DNA from: JAXDLW01 sp050998755
Lineage (GTDB): Bacteria; Chloroflexota; Dormibacteria; DASZGP01
Direction of reading: 5' to 3'
Assembly (NCBI GenBank): GCA_050998755.1
Contig: JBPCPW010000001.1
Coordinates: forward strand, 1 to 64,000
DNA length: 64,000 bases
How positions within the stretch are numbered: position 1 is the first letter of the stretch; each line of letters opens with the position of its first letter. The notes beneath the pieces were generated by a model. The model did no database searches, was not told the DNA's origin, and was given only the letters and a program-made list of their open reading frames with translations. Positions 16,681 through 24,275 of the stretch are shown one piece after another. Both the position numbers and the translations under genes were made by a program.

Positions 16681-17729
16681 AGCCCCGCCGCGGCGGGGAC
16701 CCCGCCCGGGTACATCACGACCTTGCCACTCTCGCCATGTGCGATCAGTTGCATGGCCTCCTCCACATCATCGAGCCCGATGCGGTGGGTGATCAGCGGC
16801 CGGACGTCGACCATCCCCGTCTCCAGGTACCGGCGGGTGTGCTCCCAGGTTTCCCAGATGCGGCGTCCGAAGATCCCGAACACCGTGACCCCCTTCTGGA
16901 TGACCAGCGCGTTGAGGTCCAGGGTCACCGGCCTCACCGGCAGCCCCAGCAGGCTGATCCACCCACCGGGTCGGAGGGTCTGCAGGCCCTGGGTGATTGC
17001 CGCGGCGTTGCCGGACATCTCCAACACCACGTCGATGGGGCCCCCGGCAGCATCGCGGATCGCGTCGACGGCGTCCCCTGAGCTGGTGTCCAGCAGGGCG
17101 TCCGCGCCCATCTTGCGGGCCAGGCCCAGGCGATAGGCGTTGACGTCGGTCGCGATCACGCGCCGGGCGCCCTCGGCCCTGGCGATGCCGATGCAGAAAA
17201 GGCCGATCGGGCCGCAGCCGGTGACCAGGACCACCTGGTCCTTGAGGGGCCCGCGGGTTGCCGAGTGCACGGCGTTGCCGAACGGCTCCTGGATGCTGGC
17301 GACCTCGAGCGGCATGGCGCGGTCGGTGATCCAGGCGTTCTCGGCCGGGATGGCCACGTACTCGGCGAAGCACCCGTCGCGGTCGAACCCGATGATCTTG
17401 ACGTTGTCACAGACGTGCTTCTCGCCGATCAGGCACTGGTGGCAGGTGCCATCGACGATGTGCGTCTCAGCAGCGATGAAGGCCCCAGCGCTGATCGATT
17501 CGACCCGGGGGCCGACGGCTTCGACGGTGCCACAGAACTCGTGGCCCACGACGCGTGGCGTCTTCATCCGCTCGGCCACCCAGTCACGCCACTCATAGAT
17601 GGCCAGGTCTGAACCGCAGATCGAGGTGGCTTCGACGCGGACCAGGATCTCGCCCTCGCCGGCCACCGGCTCTGGGATGTCAACGATCTTGACGCCCACG
17701 CCGGGCTGATGTTTGAGCACCGCTTTCAC
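16677..17729 (-). CDS. tdh: L-threonine 3-dehydrogenase
   Basis: 350 aa from GTG 17729 (KAVLKHQPGVGVKIVDIPEP), the start that matches family N-termini; the frame is open further upstream, beyond homology. This is a zinc MDR enzyme: catalytic zinc ligands in TSICGSDLAIYEW and VGHEFCG, structural zinc cysteines in GTCHQCLIGEKHVC, and the NAD motif VLVTGCGPIGLFCIGIA. It oxidises threonine to 2-amino-3-ketobutyrate for Kbl, encoded next. It is divergent from a sigma-factor gene with about 80 bp between starts. Confidence 0.93.
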   Translation of the reverse strand: MKAVLKHQPGVGVKIVDIPEPVAGEGEILVRVEATSICGSDLAIYEWRDWVAERMKTPRVVGHEFCGTVEAVGPRVESISAGAFIAAETHIVDGTCHQCLIGEKHVCDNVKIIGFDRDGCFAEYVAIPAENAWITDRAMPLEVASIQEPFGNAVHSATRGPLKDQVVLVTGCGPIGLFCIGIARAEGARRVIATDVNAYRLGLARKMGADALLDTSSGDAVDAIRDAAGGPIDVVLEMSGNAAAITQGLQTLRPGGWISLLGLPVRPVTLDLNALVIQKGVTVFGIFGRRIWETWEHTRRYLETGMVDVRPLITHRIGLDDVEEAMQLIAHGESGKVVMYPGGVPAAAGL

Positions 17730-17808
17730 AGCTTCGATTCTAGGTTTCCGCCCGCCACGGGCACGTACAGTAACCAACCGATGGCTCAGGTGTTGAGTAG
17801 GGGGCGGC

Positions 17809-18366
17809 GTGCCAAAGTCTGACGCCGAACTCGAGGAGGAGAGACAGCTCATCGAGGCGGCGAGGACAGACCCCGCCGTCTATCAGAAGCTCTATGACCG
17901 CTATTTCGACCAGATCTACTCCTACGTCTACTACCACTGCGGCAGCCGCGAGCAGGCTGAGGACATCACCGCGGCGACATTCCAGCGCGGACTGGAGGAC
18001 CTGCCCAACTTCCAGTGGCGGGGAATTCCCTACTCGGCGTGGCTGTACCGTGTCGCAGGCAACCTGTTGTCACGCGACCGGCGGAGACCAGCGTGGCTGG
18101 AGTTGCAGGATGTCCAGTACCGGGAGGACGACCCTGGCGCGCCGGAGGCCATGGTGCTGCAGATGGACGAGAACGGCCGCCTCCAGCAGGCGGTCCAGGC
18201 ACTCCCCCCGGACCAGCGGCAGGCCATCCTGCTGCGGTTCTTCGCGGGTATGCGCAACAAGGAGGTCGGCAGGGTGATGAATCGCAGCGAAGGGGCGGTC
18301 AAGCTGCTGGTCTTCCGTGCTGTTGGAAACTTGCGCAAGGGGATGGCGGAGGGGCACACACCATGA
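17809..18366 (+). CDS. ECF-type RNA polymerase sigma factor
   Basis: 185 aa from GTG 17809. Region 2 shows YQKLYDRYFDQIYSYVYYHC, AEDITAATFQRGLEDL and PYSAWLYRVAGNLL. Region 4 shows ALPPDQRQAILLRFFAGMRN and RSEGAVKLLVFRAVGNLRK. It should direct polymerase to a small regulon. The next gene overlaps by ATGA and encodes a small protein with one membrane segment, a usual arrangement for a sigma and its inhibitor. An autoregulated promoter between 17730 and 17808 would also face tdh-kbl. Confidence 0.9.
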   Translation: MPKSDAELEEERQLIEAARTDPAVYQKLYDRYFDQIYSYVYYHCGSREQAEDITAATFQRGLEDLPNFQWRGIPYSAWLYRVAGNLLSRDRRRPAWLELQDVQYREDDPGAPEAMVLQMDENGRLQQAVQALPPDQRQAILLRFFAGMRNKEVGRVMNRSEGAVKLLVFRAVGNLRKGMAEGHTP

Positions 18367-18737
18367 GTCACCGCGCCGCCGAGGACCTCTCCGACGCCAT
18401 CGACAGGTGGCTGGCGCGCACCGACCTGGGCCACGGCGAGAGCCTCGCGGAGATCATCGACGCGCTTGGCGACGGGCTGCCGCAGGTCGCCGATGCGGAC
18501 GCCAGGGAGCGTGTCCGCCGCCGCCTCGCCGGGGTCAGTCCCCGACCCCGCAGTCCGCAGGAGGTCCTGCTGGAGCGCGCCATCGACGAGGTCGATCGCC
18601 TGCAGCACCGCCTGCGGGAGGACGAGTACGTCCCGTGGAGCGCGGTGGCCACCGCCGCCGTCATCGTCATCGGCGCTGTGGGGTTGGCGGCCTGGCTGCG
18701 CCGCAAGGGGTTTGTGCAGCCCATAACCGTCGATTGA
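18363..18737 (+). CDS. Small single-pass membrane protein, candidate anti-sigma partner
   Basis: 124 aa from ATG 18363, overlapping the sigma stop by 4 bp. The N-terminal 80 residues are charged and helical (RAAEDLSDAIDRWLARTDLG; EVLLERAIDEVDRLQHRL). One membrane helix follows (AVATAAVIVIGAVGLAAW) and then a short basic tail. There is no zinc-finger HxxxCxxC motif, so it is not a classical ZAS anti-sigma. The role as the sigma factor's membrane regulator is inferred only from coupling and topology. Confidence 0.65.
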   Translation: MSHRAAEDLSDAIDRWLARTDLGHGESLAEIIDALGDGLPQVADADARERVRRRLAGVSPRPRSPQEVLLERAIDEVDRLQHRLREDEYVPWSAVATAAVIVIGAVGLAAWLRRKGFVQPITVD

Positions 18738-18767
18738 GGGGGACCGGCTGGCATAGTTACTGGCCAG

Positions 18768-19670
18768 ATGGAAGGAAGTTCAATCCGTAAAGCGGTGATC
18801 CCCGCCGCGGGCCTTGGCACCCGGTTCCTGCCCGGCACCAAGGTTCTCCCCAAGGAGATCCTGCCTGTCGTCGACCGCCCGGTCATCGAGTGGGCGGTGG
18901 ATGAGGCGCGCGATTCGGGCGTGACCGAGGTGGTGATCGTCCTCAGCCCGGGCAAGGACCTGCTGATGCGCCATTTCGCGCCCGCGCCAGAGCTTGAGCG
19001 ATACCTCGAGGAGCGCGATAAGCCAGGGCCGCTGGAGAGCGTACGGAGCATCGGCCGGGGGGTGACGATGAGCTCGGTTCTCCAGGACCAGCCCCTGGGC
19101 CTGGGCCACGCTGTACTGCAGGCGCGCGAAGCCATCGGTGACGAGTTCTTTGCCGGGCTTCTCCCCGATGACATCATCCGCGGACCTCGGCCGGTGATCG
19201 CGCAGATGATCGAGGTCCACGAGAAGTACGGCTGTAGCGTGCTCGCCGTCCGCAAGGTGCCGATCGAGGCCATCGGACGGTTCGGCTCAATCGAGTTTGG
19301 GGAGAGGGAGGGGCGGGTCTACGAGGTCAAGCATCTGGTCGAGAAGCCCGACCCCAGGGACGCGCCGTCCGACCTTGCGGTCATGGGTCGGTACATCCTC
19401 AGCCCGCGCATCTTCGACGCCCTGGAGCGCACCGAGAAGGGCGCCGGCGGCGAGATCCAGCTGACCGATGGGGTGATGAACCTGCTCGGTGAGGAGAGGG
19501 TGATGGCGCTGGAGTTCGAAGGGGATTACTTTGACGTCGGCACCATCGCCGGATGGCTCAAAACCTCGATCGCCCTCGGCCGCGCCCGGGCGGAGTTCCG
19601 CGATGAGATTGACGGATACCTCCGCGAGCTCCTGCAGAGCGCTCCCGACCACCCGCCGCCGACTGGCTGA
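18768..19670 (+). CDS. galU: UTP-glucose-1-phosphate uridylyltransferase
   Basis: 300 aa from ATG 18768. The nucleotide-binding start AVIPAAGLGTRFLPGTKVLP-K is diagnostic of GalU. Other GalU features are EILPVVDRPVIEWAVDEA, QPLGLGHAVLQAREAIGDE, LLPDDII and the late FEGDYFDVGTIAGWLKT. It makes UDP-glucose for cell-envelope and capsule sugars. Length matches the family (about 300 aa). It stands 30 bp after the sigma/membrane gene pair on the same strand, but nothing suggests a functional link to it. Confidence 0.95.
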   Translation: MEGSSIRKAVIPAAGLGTRFLPGTKVLPKEILPVVDRPVIEWAVDEARDSGVTEVVIVLSPGKDLLMRHFAPAPELERYLEERDKPGPLESVRSIGRGVTMSSVLQDQPLGLGHAVLQAREAIGDEFFAGLLPDDIIRGPRPVIAQMIEVHEKYGCSVLAVRKVPIEAIGRFGSIEFGEREGRVYEVKHLVEKPDPRDAPSDLAVMGRYILSPRIFDALERTEKGAGGEIQLTDGVMNLLGEERVMALEFEGDYFDVGTIAGWLKTSIALGRARAEFRDEIDGYLRELLQSAPDHPPPTG

Positions 19671-19672
19671 CC

Positions 19673-19690
19673 GGGCCCGGTGACGGGCCT
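19673..19690 (+). terminator. Hairpin just after galU
   Basis: GGCCCG, loop GTGA (GNRA class), CGGGCC, extended by a G-U pair. It lies 3 bases after the galU stop. No T-run follows directly; eight consecutive T residues occur at 19755-19762, about 65 bases later. It could stabilise the 3' end or pause polymerase, but it is not a textbook intrinsic terminator. Confidence 0.35.
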
Positions 19691-19786
19691 CGGGGCGGCG
19701 CTCAAAGCAGGCCCCGGTGCTAGACTCGGTGCCCTGCGGGAATTCGTTTCGACATTTTTTTTGTATTCAGGATTGGGATTGAAGCC

Positions 19787-20059
19787 ATGGCCATCGACCG
19801 GGGTCGTCGACGCGACGAGGAACGGAATGTTCGCTACCTCAACGAGGAAGGCGACTATGCCGTCGAGGTTGAACACACCCTCAACAAGTGGGCGGTGACC
19901 GTGCTCGAGATCCCGTCCAAGAAGATCATCGCGCAGGACTTCTTCCCCGAGCGGTGGAAGGCGCTGGCGCGCGCCCAGGACTTCGTTCGGATCCTCAACA
20001 TGAGGCACAAGGACGAAGAGGGGCAGGAAGCCGGCCCAACCCCCGGCGACCAGGACTGA
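19787..20059 (+). CDS. Small conserved-looking hypothetical protein
   Basis: 90 aa from ATG 19787. The sequence is strongly charged: an Arg-rich start, then GDYAVEVEHTLNKWAVTVLE and KKIIAQDFFPERWKALARAQ, then an acidic tail. Alternating beta strands followed by a helix suggest a small compact domain. I do not recognise the family. It follows a T-rich, lower-GC leader (19745-19775), so it probably has its own promoter rather than being read from galU. Confidence 0.6.
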   Translation: MAIDRGRRRDEERNVRYLNEEGDYAVEVEHTLNKWAVTVLEIPSKKIIAQDFFPERWKALARAQDFVRILNMRHKDEEGQEAGPTPGDQD

Positions 20060-20089
20060 CGGCTCGCATCCTGAGGCCCGGGGGGTAAC

Positions 20090-20410
20090 GTGAACGATTT
20101 TCTGCGCCGCGAGTGGGGCGCGGTCGCCTTCCTGGTGGCCACCGCCCTGGGCATCATCGTGGTGCCCGTGGGACTCAACCTCAACAAGCGCAACGTCCCC
20201 GCCGCGACCGAGTCGCTGATTTCGGCCAGCCCGTCCGCCAGCCCCAGTTCCGCCGCCTCAGCCAGCCCGAGCCCGGCGGCCTCCCCCAGCCCGAGCCCCG
20301 ACGCCTCCCCCAGCCCTTCGCCCTCGCCCGTGGAGTCTCCGTCGCCCTCACCCAGCCCGTCGCCAGACGTCAGCCCCAGTCCCAGCGCCCCCTCGCCCAG
20401 CCCCTCTTAG
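20090..20410 (+). CDS. Single-pass membrane protein with Ser-Pro repeat tail
   Basis: 106 aa from GTG 20090, with GGGGG seven bases upstream. An N-terminal membrane helix (EWGAVAFLVATALGIIVVPV) is followed by about 60 residues made almost only of Ser, Pro and Ala (SPSPSP runs). The Ser-Pro tail would lie outside the membrane as a stiff, possibly O-glycosylated, rod. The repeat begins at codon 45. Function is unknown. Codons within the repeat vary (agc, tcc, tcg, tct), so selection on the peptide is more likely than recent slippage. Confidence 0.65.
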   Translation: MNDFLRREWGAVAFLVATALGIIVVPVGLNLNKRNVPAATESLISASPSASPSSAASASPSPAASPSPSPDASPSPSPSPVESPSPSPSPSPDVSPSPSAPSPSPS

Positions 20411-20955
20411 CCCGCCGTCAGGGCGCGCAGGCGTGTTGTCGCCGTGGTTCGGAGGGTCAGCGAGCCCTGGCGGGACGACGAGGGCGCCGGCCTTGTTCAC
20501 GAGCCGGCGAGCGCATCGCGGGCCGTTTGTCCTCCGCCACCGCGCGGGGTCGGCCGTCAGGCTTGTTGAGGCGCCGCCGTAGCTTGTTGCTTGGGCTCGG
20601 CGAGGGCCTTGACGGCGTCATAGGCGCCTGGGCCGTGCCTTGCGCCTGTCGACGATTGCCATCCCGCCGAACTGAACGACATCGTCGAACCCCACAAGCC
20701 CACACGCCACTACGGCAGGAGCGCGCATCAGCTGCGCCAAGAGCGCGGCCTGCGCCTTACCCAACAAAAGTCGTAGGTCGAGCGGGTTGCTCATACCACC
20801 CGGGGGGCCGCCGTGGACTAGGGATCCTGCGTAGAGCAAGGGGGGGAGGCAGCAAGGAAATCGTTTCTCGCGCGTTGCATTCAGGTAACGAGGCACCGGC
20901 GATTGGAGGCCTGACGGAAGTCGGGCGCACCGGCCCCCCGCGCAGAAGGAGAACC
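20411..20955. other. 545-bp gap without a convincing gene
   Basis: Open frames exist on both strands (for example 20618-20896 on the minus strand), but they read as Arg/Ala-rich sequence without recognisable structure. A hairpin GCCGGC-11 nt-GCCGGC falls near 20488-20513. The stretch around 20650-20775 reads LNDIVEPHKPTRHYGRSAHQ in one plus frame and ends after about 50 codons, so it may be a decayed gene piece. Nothing more can be supported. Confidence 0.4.
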
Positions 20956-21195
20956 TTGCTCCTAAAAATCCCGCGCATCTCGCGCTGGCGCCTCGGGCTG
21001 GTGCTATGCGCCTTCTTTGGCCTTGTCAATGCGGTGCCCTCCCGAGCGCTCGCTGACGCGCCACTGGCTGAGCGCACTGTCAGCCTCGGTGGCTTCACGC
21101 TCAGCAGCGCTTATGCGGTCGATTACACCGCCCTGGGATACCCTGCATATCAGTTGACCGACAGCCACAACGGACTCCAGGCGGGCCACGGCTGA
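20956..21195 (+). CDS. Small exported protein (signal peptide), unknown function
   Basis: 79 aa from TTG 20956, with AAGGAG ending four to five bases upstream. The N-terminus has a basic start (KIPRISRWR), a hydrophobic core (LGLVLCAFFGLVNAV) and a plausible signal peptidase site after SRALADA. The mature part (TVSLGGFTLSSAYAVDYTAL, then GYPAYQLTDSHNG) is short and ends abruptly. It could be a true small secreted protein or the truncated head of a larger exported one. Confidence 0.45.
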   Translation: MLLKIPRISRWRLGLVLCAFFGLVNAVPSRALADAPLAERTVSLGGFTLSSAYAVDYTALGYPAYQLTDSHNGLQAGHG

Positions 21196-21310
21196 CTGTG
21201 TGATCCCCATCCTCGGCTTGGGGAAGCTTGAGGTCTCGCCGAAGCCGCCCCAGCCCGCGGGTGGCCGGGTCGGAGCTGTTTGAATCCGCATATGGGCGCG
21301 ACCGCCCGCT

Positions 21311-21805
21311 TCAGGCGGCGCGCAGGCTCAGGGTGCCGTTGTTGGGCAGGAACTGCCCGAGTTGCAGTGCAACGTCCGCCAGTTCGGCCTCACCGCGCAT
21401 CATGCGCAACTCGATGCGGTCCGCCAGGCGCAGGTTGGCGATGCGCACACAGTCGCGTAGGAAGGGCAGAACCAATGGTTCGATCAGGTTGACGAAATAC
21501 CTGCGAGCCGACTCCAGCGGTTCACCGATCTCCTCTGAGCGATCCCGGTAGGCGATCACCACCAGCTCGTCTGAGAGCATCACCGGGTCGGTCCACAGGT
21601 AGCCCCGGGCGGCCTTGCGGCTGCTGAGCGGGAAGCCCTCGAGGCGTGGCCACAGCCTGGAGATCAGGTCCGGGTGCCCCTCGACGAAAAACGTCACGTC
21701 ACGGAGCGGCTGGTCGATGCGCTGTTGCGGATATCGCGCCGAGAAGCCCACCTCGTCAGTCGCGTAGAAGGGCGCCGGCACCTTGATGACCAGCTCTTCG
21801 ATCAT
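21311..21805 (-). CDS. Hypothetical protein, 164 aa
   Basis: Starts at ATG 21805 (IEELVIKVPAPFYATDEVGF); the frame continues upstream but only as antisense of the polX 3' end. It has a mixed alpha/beta composition with acidic and aromatic strands: LRDVTFFVEGHPDLIS, AARGYLWTDPVMLSDELVVI and ESARRYFVNLIEPLVLPFLR. It contains no cysteine pair, P-loop or membrane segment. I do not recognise the family. It lies 79 bp downstream of polX on the same strand. Confidence 0.6.
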   Translation of the reverse strand: MIEELVIKVPAPFYATDEVGFSARYPQQRIDQPLRDVTFFVEGHPDLISRLWPRLEGFPLSSRKAARGYLWTDPVMLSDELVVIAYRDRSEEIGEPLESARRYFVNLIEPLVLPFLRDCVRIANLRLADRIELRMMRGEAELADVALQLGQFLPNNGTLSLRAA

Positions 21806-21884
21806 CTCGCCACCCTCAGACGGGCTTGCCACGCGTCCATTGAACCATTGTCCGGCGCCGGCGGCAACATCTATCGATGGCGGC

Positions 21885-23756
21885 TTAGGGCGCTTCTGCC
21901 ACCCAGGCCAGCAGCCGCTGCAGGTCCCAGCAGTTGATGATGTCCTCGGGTCCCAGCCAGGCGCGCTGCGCGACATAGATTCCAAACTCCATCTGGTTCA
22001 GCTCCGCCGGGCGGTGGGCATCCGAACCGATCGCGATCTTCAACCCCAGCTCCCTGGCCCGGCGGGCGAAGACGTCGTTGAGGTCGAGTCGCGCAGGGCT
22101 GGCGTTGATCTCCAGTGCGGTGTGTCCTTCCAGCGCAGCCTGCATCACCTGTTCCAGGTCGACATCGTAGGGTTCGCGGGCCTCCACCTTCTTGCCGGTG
22201 GGGTGGCCAATGATGTCGACGTGGGGGTGCCGTGCCGCGGCGCAGATCCGGGCCGTCATCTCGTTGCGCGGTTGACGGAAATTTGAATGCACGGACGCCA
22301 CCACCACGTCCATGCCGGCGAGCACCTCATCGGGCAGATCCAGGGTGCCGTCGGGCAATACGTTGACCTCCACCCCGCAGAGCAGGCGGAAGCCCGGGTG
22401 GGCCTTCTCGACCACCTCTGCCGCCGCCCGCACCCGCGCCACCTGCGCCGGGTAATCCGCGGCGTCGATGCCGGTGATGATCCCCTGCGATTTGGAGTGG
22501 TCGGTGACATTGAGATAGGCATAACCACGGGTGATTGCACCCGCAGCCATCTCCTCGATGGTGTTTTTCCCGTCGCTGTTGTTGGTGTGGCTGTGGAGGT
22601 CGCCCTTGATGTCCGCGAGTTCAACCAGCGGTGGCAATCCTGCCGCGCCGGTCTGGGCCAGCGCGATCTCTCCCCGGTCCTCGCGCAGGAGCGGCGGAAT
22701 ATAGACCAGCCCCAGTTGTTTGAACACCTGCTCCTCGGTGGCCGAGGGCAGTTCCTCGCCCTCCGCGGCAACGACCGCGCGCGACCGGCGAGCCGCGCGC
22801 GGCACAGGCGACTTCGCCGTCACGGGAGGATCTCCGTCGGGCGCGTCCGCGACATCTGTAGGCGCCCCCGCTGGCGCGACCGCGGGCTCGGCGAGCTTCA
22901 TCAGCCCGTATTCGTTCAGCGTCATCCCCTGCTTGAGGGCCAGCGCTCGCATACGCACGTTGTGCGCCTTGCTGCCGGTGAAATAGAGCAGGGCCGCTCC
23001 GAAATGGCCCGGTGGCACCACCCGAAGGTCCACCTGCATGCCCTCGGTGGTGCGGACGCTGGACTTCGTCTCGCCACGGGCCAGCACGTCAGCCACCATC
23101 GCCATGCCGCAGAAGGCGTCCATCACCGGCGCGCCGTCGTCGGATGCCACCACGATGTCGATGTCCCCGATCGATTCCGCTCGGCGGCGCAGGCTGCCGG
23201 CCGGGGAGATCGCCTCAACTCCCGACACCTCCCGCAGCAGTCGCACCACCTGCTCGGCGATGGCCATGGCCTTGGGGAGCAGGGCGCGCGGGCCGGTGCC
23301 GTGTCCCTTGAGCGCGTCCAGGCCCTTTTGGATGTTCTCCTCCGCCCTGGCGCGGATTCGAGGGACCTTGCGCAGGCGGCCGTCCTTTAAGGCCTCCTCC
23401 AGGCCATCGAGCGTGGTGATGCCAAGCGCGTCGTAGATGTCCTTGGCCGTACGTGGACCCAGGCCCGGGATGCGCAGGAAATCGAGCAGCCCCGGGGGCA
23501 CGTCGGCCTCCAGTTTTTCGACATAGGCAACCTTGCCGGACTCGCCGTACTCCGCCAGCTTGTCGGCGATCGCCTTGCCGATGCCGTGCACCGCGCCCAG
23601 CCGCCCCTCCTCCAGGAGCCGGTCTATTGGCTCGCCCAGTTCGTCGATCTGACGCGCGGCCTCGCGGTAGGAGCGGACCTTGAAGAACAGCTCGCCCTTG
23701 ATCTCCAGGAGGTCGGCGATGCGATTCAGGAGGGCGGAGTACTGGTCGTTGCGCAC
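21885..23756 (-). CDS. polX: PolX: family X DNA polymerase with PHP exonuclease domain
   Basis: 623 aa from GTG 23756 (RNDQYSALLNRIADLLEIKG). Order of domains: an 8-kDa HhH-type region (IPGLGPRTAKDIYDALGI), the Pol-beta palm with catalytic acids in SIGDIDIVVAS and later MQVDLRVVP, then a C-terminal PHP domain (DLHSHTNNSDGKNTIEEM, VTDHSKSQGI, GCGVEVNVL-like, IAIGSDAHRPAEL). It fills short gaps and resects 3' ends in base excision repair. A linker of about 45 Ala/Pro/Val residues interrupts the usual junction after LNEYGLMK, which is unusual. The start lies 24 bp beyond the stop of the CoA-binding gene. Confidence 0.93.
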   Translation of the reverse strand: MRNDQYSALLNRIADLLEIKGELFFKVRSYREAARQIDELGEPIDRLLEEGRLGAVHGIGKAIADKLAEYGESGKVAYVEKLEADVPPGLLDFLRIPGLGPRTAKDIYDALGITTLDGLEEALKDGRLRKVPRIRARAEENIQKGLDALKGHGTGPRALLPKAMAIAEQVVRLLREVSGVEAISPAGSLRRRAESIGDIDIVVASDDGAPVMDAFCGMAMVADVLARGETKSSVRTTEGMQVDLRVVPPGHFGAALLYFTGSKAHNVRMRALALKQGMTLNEYGLMKLAEPAVAPAGAPTDVADAPDGDPPVTAKSPVPRAARRSRAVVAAEGEELPSATEEQVFKQLGLVYIPPLLREDRGEIALAQTGAAGLPPLVELADIKGDLHSHTNNSDGKNTIEEMAAGAITRGYAYLNVTDHSKSQGIITGIDAADYPAQVARVRAAAEVVEKAHPGFRLLCGVEVNVLPDGTLDLPDEVLAGMDVVVASVHSNFRQPRNEMTARICAAARHPHVDIIGHPTGKKVEAREPYDVDLEQVMQAALEGHTALEINASPARLDLNDVFARRARELGLKIAIGSDAHRPAELNQMEFGIYVAQRAWLGPEDIINCWDLQRLLAWVAEAP

Positions 23757-23779
23757 TTCGGGACCGTGAGGACGGCCGG

Positions 23780-24178
23780 CTAGCCGCGGCGCCGGTCGTG
23801 CTCGACCATGATGCAGCGGTTCATGACAAACGCCAGCCCCGCGCTGGCGGCCAGTTTCTCGGCCTCGGTGTCGGCCACGCCGAGTTGCCCCCAAACGCCC
23901 CACGCGCCCTTGGCGATGGCCTCTTCGACGTGGCCCTTGAGGAATTCCCGGCGTCGGAAGACGTCGACGATGTCGATTTCGAAGGGGATCTCCCCGATCG
24001 AAGCGTAGGCCTTCTCACCCAGGATCTCCGCCTCGTTGGGATTGACGGGGACGATTCGATAACCGTGCTCCTGGAGGTAGGCGGCGATCCGGTGGCTGTC
24101 GCGGGCGCGGTCGTTGCTGAGCCCGACAATGGCCACGGTCCTGGCCTCCAGCAGCCGGTCGATATCGTTTGAGCCCAC
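23780..24178 (-). CDS. CoA-binding domain protein (YccU-like)
   Basis: About 132 aa from GTG 24178 (GSNDIDRLLEARTVAIVGLS); ATG 24202 would add eight residues with no counterpart in the family. The Rossmann-like fold shows TVAIVGLSNDRARDSHRIAA, GYRIVPVNPNEAEILGEKAY, and then GVWGQLGVADTEA and NRCIMVEH. Members bind CoA non-covalently and are often linked to acyl-CoA metabolism. The chosen GTG lies in the loop of a perfect inverted repeat (24162-24193), so that repeat would cover the 5' end of the message. Confidence 0.85.
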   Translation of the reverse strand: MGSNDIDRLLEARTVAIVGLSNDRARDSHRIAAYLQEHGYRIVPVNPNEAEILGEKAYASIGEIPFEIDIVDVFRRREFLKGHVEEAIAKGAWGVWGQLGVADTEAEKLAASAGLAFVMNRCIMVEHDRRRG

Positions 24179-24193
24179 AGGCTCAAACGATAT
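24162..24193. promoter_or_regulatory. Perfect 14-bp inverted repeat with 4-base spacer
   Basis: Left arm ATATCGTTTGAGCC (24162-24175), spacer CACA, right arm GGCTCAAACGATAT (24180-24193): every base pairs. It is AT-richer than its surroundings and sits at the 5' end of the CoA-binding gene, in the region facing the divergent MBL hydrolase gene (start 24276). It fits an operator for a dimeric repressor, or an RNA hairpin masking the GTG start. No T-run follows, so a terminator is unlikely. Confidence 0.7.
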
Positions 24194-24275
24194 GGGATAC
24201 ACCGGCGCGTGATGCGCGCCGCCCGATTACCTCAGCGTCCGCTGTGGGATGCCTCCGGGGTTCGTATCATCCCGT

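Noticed and set aside
19755..19762. Eight-T run as the galU terminator
   Set aside because: It lies about 65 bases from the hairpin at 19673-19690 and has only an imperfect stem before it; more likely part of the next gene's leader.
20222..20407. Possible tandem DNA repeat in the Ser-Pro gene
   Set aside because: The peptide repeats but the codons vary, so it is not a DNA satellite or VNTR of fixed unit.
20618..20896. 92-codon minus-strand frame in the gap
   Set aside because: No ribosome site, no recognisable fold, and composition like neighbouring non-coding frames.
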